Below are positions 6,465-6,654 of a stretch of DNA of 6,654 nt, in pieces. The stretch's first letter is position 1. Each line of letters begins with the position of its first letter. The position numbers and the translations under genes are program-made. The stretch covers positions 14,163-20,816 of the forward strand of contig DAWR01000061.1 in assembly GCA_002506015.1 (NCBI GenBank). The letters run 5' to 3'. The notes beneath the pieces were generated by a model, which ran no database searches, was not told the DNA's origin, and saw only the letters and a program-made list of their open reading frames with translations. This DNA is from Candidatus Methanogasteraceae archaeon UBA261 (GTDB lineage: Archaea; Halobacteriota; Methanosarcinia; Methanosarcinales; Methanogasteraceae).

Positions 6465-6472
6465 TACTTAAA
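6465..6472 (-). promoter_or_regulatory. TATA-like element of the ftsZ-secE operon
   Basis: On the minus strand TTTAAGTA is centred about 40 bp before the ftsZ ATG. A start about 25 bp downstream would fall near 6443 and give a leader of roughly 14 nt that just includes the Shine-Dalgarno site. Beyond it, 6473-6654 holds no gene I can support: only a small CATCA/TGATG inverted repeat (6494-6511) and a cluster of AGATAT repeats. Confidence 0.5.
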
Positions 6473-6544
6473 CGTGATTGTTATGCTGCAGCTCATCAGT
6501 TTTTGGTGATGTTTGATGATGTATGTACAGCAGGAGGGGTTTGG

Positions 6545-6575
6545 AGATATATTCAGCAGATATATGTGCAGATAT
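6545..6575. repeat. Three spaced copies of AGATAT upstream of ftsZ
   Basis: AGATAT starts at 6545, 6558 and 6570 on the plus strand, spaced 13 and 12 bp apart; the first two copies extend to AGATATAT. The cluster lies about 75-105 bp upstream of the ftsZ TATA-like element. It could be a regulator binding site, TATA elements for a gene beyond the right edge, or chance in AT-rich DNA. Confidence 0.3.
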
Positions 6576-6654
6576 TGACCACGGATTGTATCGGCGGAAC
6601 CTGCCCAATACGGTATGATCGGAACCACACGATTGCACAGTCTGCGAAGCAGCG

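Noticed and set aside
6149..6628. Minus-strand open frame overlapping the ftsZ start
   Set aside because: Over its second half it is out of frame with ftsZ, and it crosses the ftsZ promoter and Shine-Dalgarno site. The non-overlapping part has no recognisable similarity.
6509..6654. Plus-strand frame beginning MFDDVCTAGG and open to the window edge
   Set aside because: Only 48 codons are visible, there is no Shine-Dalgarno site and no recognisable motif. It could be the start of a gene beyond the edge but cannot be supported here.

Overview
The window looks archaeal, most likely from a Euryarchaeota/Halobacteriota lineage related to methanogens or ANME-type archaea. The evidence is an archaeal-type FtsZ, a 60-residue SecE/Sec61-gamma, a MoaB of archaeal type, a DUF3344-like surface protein (a family I associate mainly with methanogens), and TATA-box promoters placed about 25 bp from the likely transcription starts. 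The exact lineage cannot be fixed from this sequence alone.

Layout. (1) Bases 1-2884, minus strand: a tightly packed operon (4-bp overlap, then a 6-bp gap) reading right to left. It encodes an EcfT/CbiQ-type transmembrane coupling protein, a secreted membrane-anchored protein with a duplicated DUF3344-like domain, and a YkoE-like ECF transporter S component carrying an N-terminal extracytoplasmic domain. The last gene runs off the left edge at base 1. The EcfA-type ATPases needed to energise the importer are not in the window and are probably just beyond that edge. (2) Bases 2885-3077: an intergenic region with a TATA-like element 25 bp from the ecfT start and a CCTGT/ACAGG dyad further upstream. 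(3) Bases 3078-5096: divergent moaB (minus) and pyrC (plus), whose starts are 60 bp apart around one ATATATT element that could serve both. (4) Bases 5138-6429, minus strand: ftsZ followed 2 bp later by secE, facing pyrC tail to tail across 41 bp. (5) Bases 6430-6654: the ftsZ promoter and Shine-Dalgarno site, then sequence with no gene I can support.

How the genes work together. The left operon appears to be a vitamin or precursor importer of the energy-coupling-factor type with unusual surface-exposed parts: a stand-alone anchored ectodomain protein and an S component with its own ectodomain. YkoE relatives import the thiamine precursor hydroxymethylpyrimidine, but the substrate here is not proven. 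The remaining genes are housekeeping: molybdenum/tungsten cofactor synthesis (moaB), de novo pyrimidine synthesis (pyrC), cell division (ftsZ) and protein translocation (secE). The most interesting part is the ECF operon. Secondary points are the shared divergent promoter, unusual features of the dihydroorotase, and the separation of ftsZ-secE from nusG and the ribosomal genes that often follow.
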